Shown: in pieces, positions 58,527-60,000 of the stretch
How positions within the stretch are numbered: the first letter of the stretch is position 1
Layout of the letters: each line of letters starts with the position of its first letter
Assembly: GCF_037975245.1 (NCBI RefSeq)
Contig: NC_092568.1
Coordinates: forward strand, 1,366,001-1,426,000
From: Apostichopus japonicus
Lineage: Eukaryota; Echinodermata; Holothuroidea; Aspidochirotida; Stichopodidae
Length of the DNA: 60,000 nt
Reading direction: 5' to 3'
Notes under the pieces: model-generated
Seen by the model: only the letters and a program-made list of their open reading frames with translations
Told to the model about the DNA's origin: nothing
Databases searched by the model: none
Position numbers and translations under genes: made by a program

Positions 58527-60000
58527 TTGCGTCGAGTTTAGGTGTTAATAACACCCTAAATGATACCGTCCCCCGAGGTTTGTTGATAAGGGGTGGTAGA
58601 GGGTGACGTCAGCTACGTTTTTGATCCCCAATGATACTGAGTTACAGATTTGATTTATTAGCCAAAAATCGTGTTGAAAAACCGTATATAAACTGTAAAT
58701 GAGAATTTGCGTCGAGTTGGGGTGTTAATAACACCCTCAATGATACCGTCCCCCGAGGTTTGTTGGTATGGGGTGATAGAGGGTGACGTCAGCTACCATG
58801 GGGACCCCAATGATACTGAGTTACAGATTTGATTTGTTAGCCAAAAATCGTGTTGAAAAACCTCATTTAAACTGTAAATGAGACTTTGCGTCGAGTTTGG
58901 GTGTTAATAACACCTTAAATGATACCGTCCCCCGAGGTTTGTTGGTATGGGGTGATAGCTGGTGACGTCAGCTACGTTTTTGCTCCCCGATGATACTGAG
59001 TTACAGATTGGATTTGTTAGCCAAAAATCGTGTTGAAAAACCGTATATAAACTGTAAATGCCACTTTGCGTCGAGTTTGGGTGTTAATAACACCTTAAAT
59101 GATACCGTCCCCCGAGGTTTGTTGATAAGGGGTGGTAGAGGGTGACGTCAGCTACGTTTTTGATCCCCAATGATACTGAGTTACAGATTTGATTTGTTAG
59201 CCAAAAATCGTGTTGAAAAACCGTATATAAACTGTAAATGCCACTTTGCGTCGAGTTTGGGTGTTAATAACACCCTAAATGATACCGTCCCCCGAGGTTT
59301 GTTGGTATGGGGTGATAGAGGGTGACGTCAGCTACCATGGGGACCCCAATGATACTGAGTTACAGATTTGATTTGTTAGCCAAAAATCGTGTTGAAAAAC
59401 CGTATATAAACTGTAAATGCGACTTTTCGTCGAGTTTGGGTGTTAATAACACTCTAAATGATACCGTCCCCCGAGGTTTGTTGGTATGGGGTGATAGCTG
59501 GTGACGTCAGCTACTTTGGGGACCCCAATGATACTGAGTTACAGATTTGATTTGTTAGCCAAAAATCGTGTTGAAAAACCGTATTTAAACTGTAAATGAG
59601 ACTTTGCGTCGAGTTTGGGTGTTAATAACACCTTAAATGACACCGTCCCCCGAGGTTTGTTGGTATGGGGTGATAGAGGGTGACGTCAGCTACTTTGGGG
59701 ACCCCAATGATACTGAGTTACAGATTTGATTTGTTAGCCAAAAATCGTGTTGAAAAACCGTATATAAACTGTAAATGAGACTTTGCGTCGAGTTTGGGTG
59801 TTAATAACACCATCAATGATACCGTCCCCCGAGGTTTGTTGGTATGGGGTGATAGAGGGTGACGTCAGCTACCATGGGGACCCCAATGATACTGAGTTAC
59901 AGATTTGATTTGTTAGCCAAAAATCGTGTTGAAAAACCTCATTTAAACTGTAGATGATACTTTTCGTCGAGTTTGAGTGTTAATAACACCCTAAATGATA
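58527..60000 (-). repeat. 179-bp satellite array in inverted orientation, about 8 copies to the window end
   Basis: Same monomer as the 44234-51082 array but reverse-complemented: GTGTTAATAACACC, ATGATACCGTCCCCCGAGG, GGTGACGTCAGCTAC and GTGTTGAAAAACCGTATATA in that order. The first copies include the GATAAGGGGTGGTAGAGGG and CTACGTTTTTGATCCCC variants, rare or absent in the other array. The array runs off the window. Confidence 0.96.

Overview
The window looks like AT-rich nuclear DNA of a multicellular animal: genes are split by long introns with GT-AG borders, and the rest is dense in decayed transposons, microsatellites, minisatellites and a large satellite. A marine invertebrate is likely, perhaps a deuterostome such as an echinoderm. 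That is an impression from repeat style, not proof. There is one convincing host gene.

Layout. 1-9354: minisatellites (693-1000; a 132-bp tandem repeat at 2129-2838), a 5'-truncated LINE (about 3180-4573) and a trinucleotide microsatellite. 9359-15740: a 6.4-kb decayed cut-and-paste transposon of the Ginger type. It has TGT-starting inverted ends, a 4-bp CCGG target duplication and an intron-split integrase-like transposase gene with stops and a frameshift. 18904-19241: a small hAT-type element with a perfect 8-bp target duplication. 20828-32357 (minus strand): an organic anion transporter gene (SLCO/OATP family). I assembled eight coding exons with matching phases, giving 667 codons. The last short exon was not identified with confidence. 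Its first intron holds a U2-snRNA-headed SINE-like insertion with a 12-bp target duplication, a 1.3-kb foldback element with a helix-turn-helix reading frame in both arms, and a 13-mer-like minisatellite. 32954-44150: another hAT-type element, a tRNA-related SINE head, a LINE 3' tail, a minisatellite and an isolated inverted repeat, in otherwise featureless DNA.

44234-60000: a 179-bp satellite fills about 44234-51082, and again 58527 to the window end in the opposite orientation. Higher-order duplications of about 1254 bp and several kb are visible. The roughly 7.4-kb island between the two arrays is largely transposons: a CAGGG-ended foldback (51113-52089) and a 3.9-kb hAT-type element (52883-56771) into which at least three other elements have inserted. 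One of these contains the 3' part of a Penelope-like retroelement with an apparently complete hammerhead ribozyme core.

The transporter is the only feature likely to serve the host directly. The rest records repeated transposition, nested insertion and satellite expansion.
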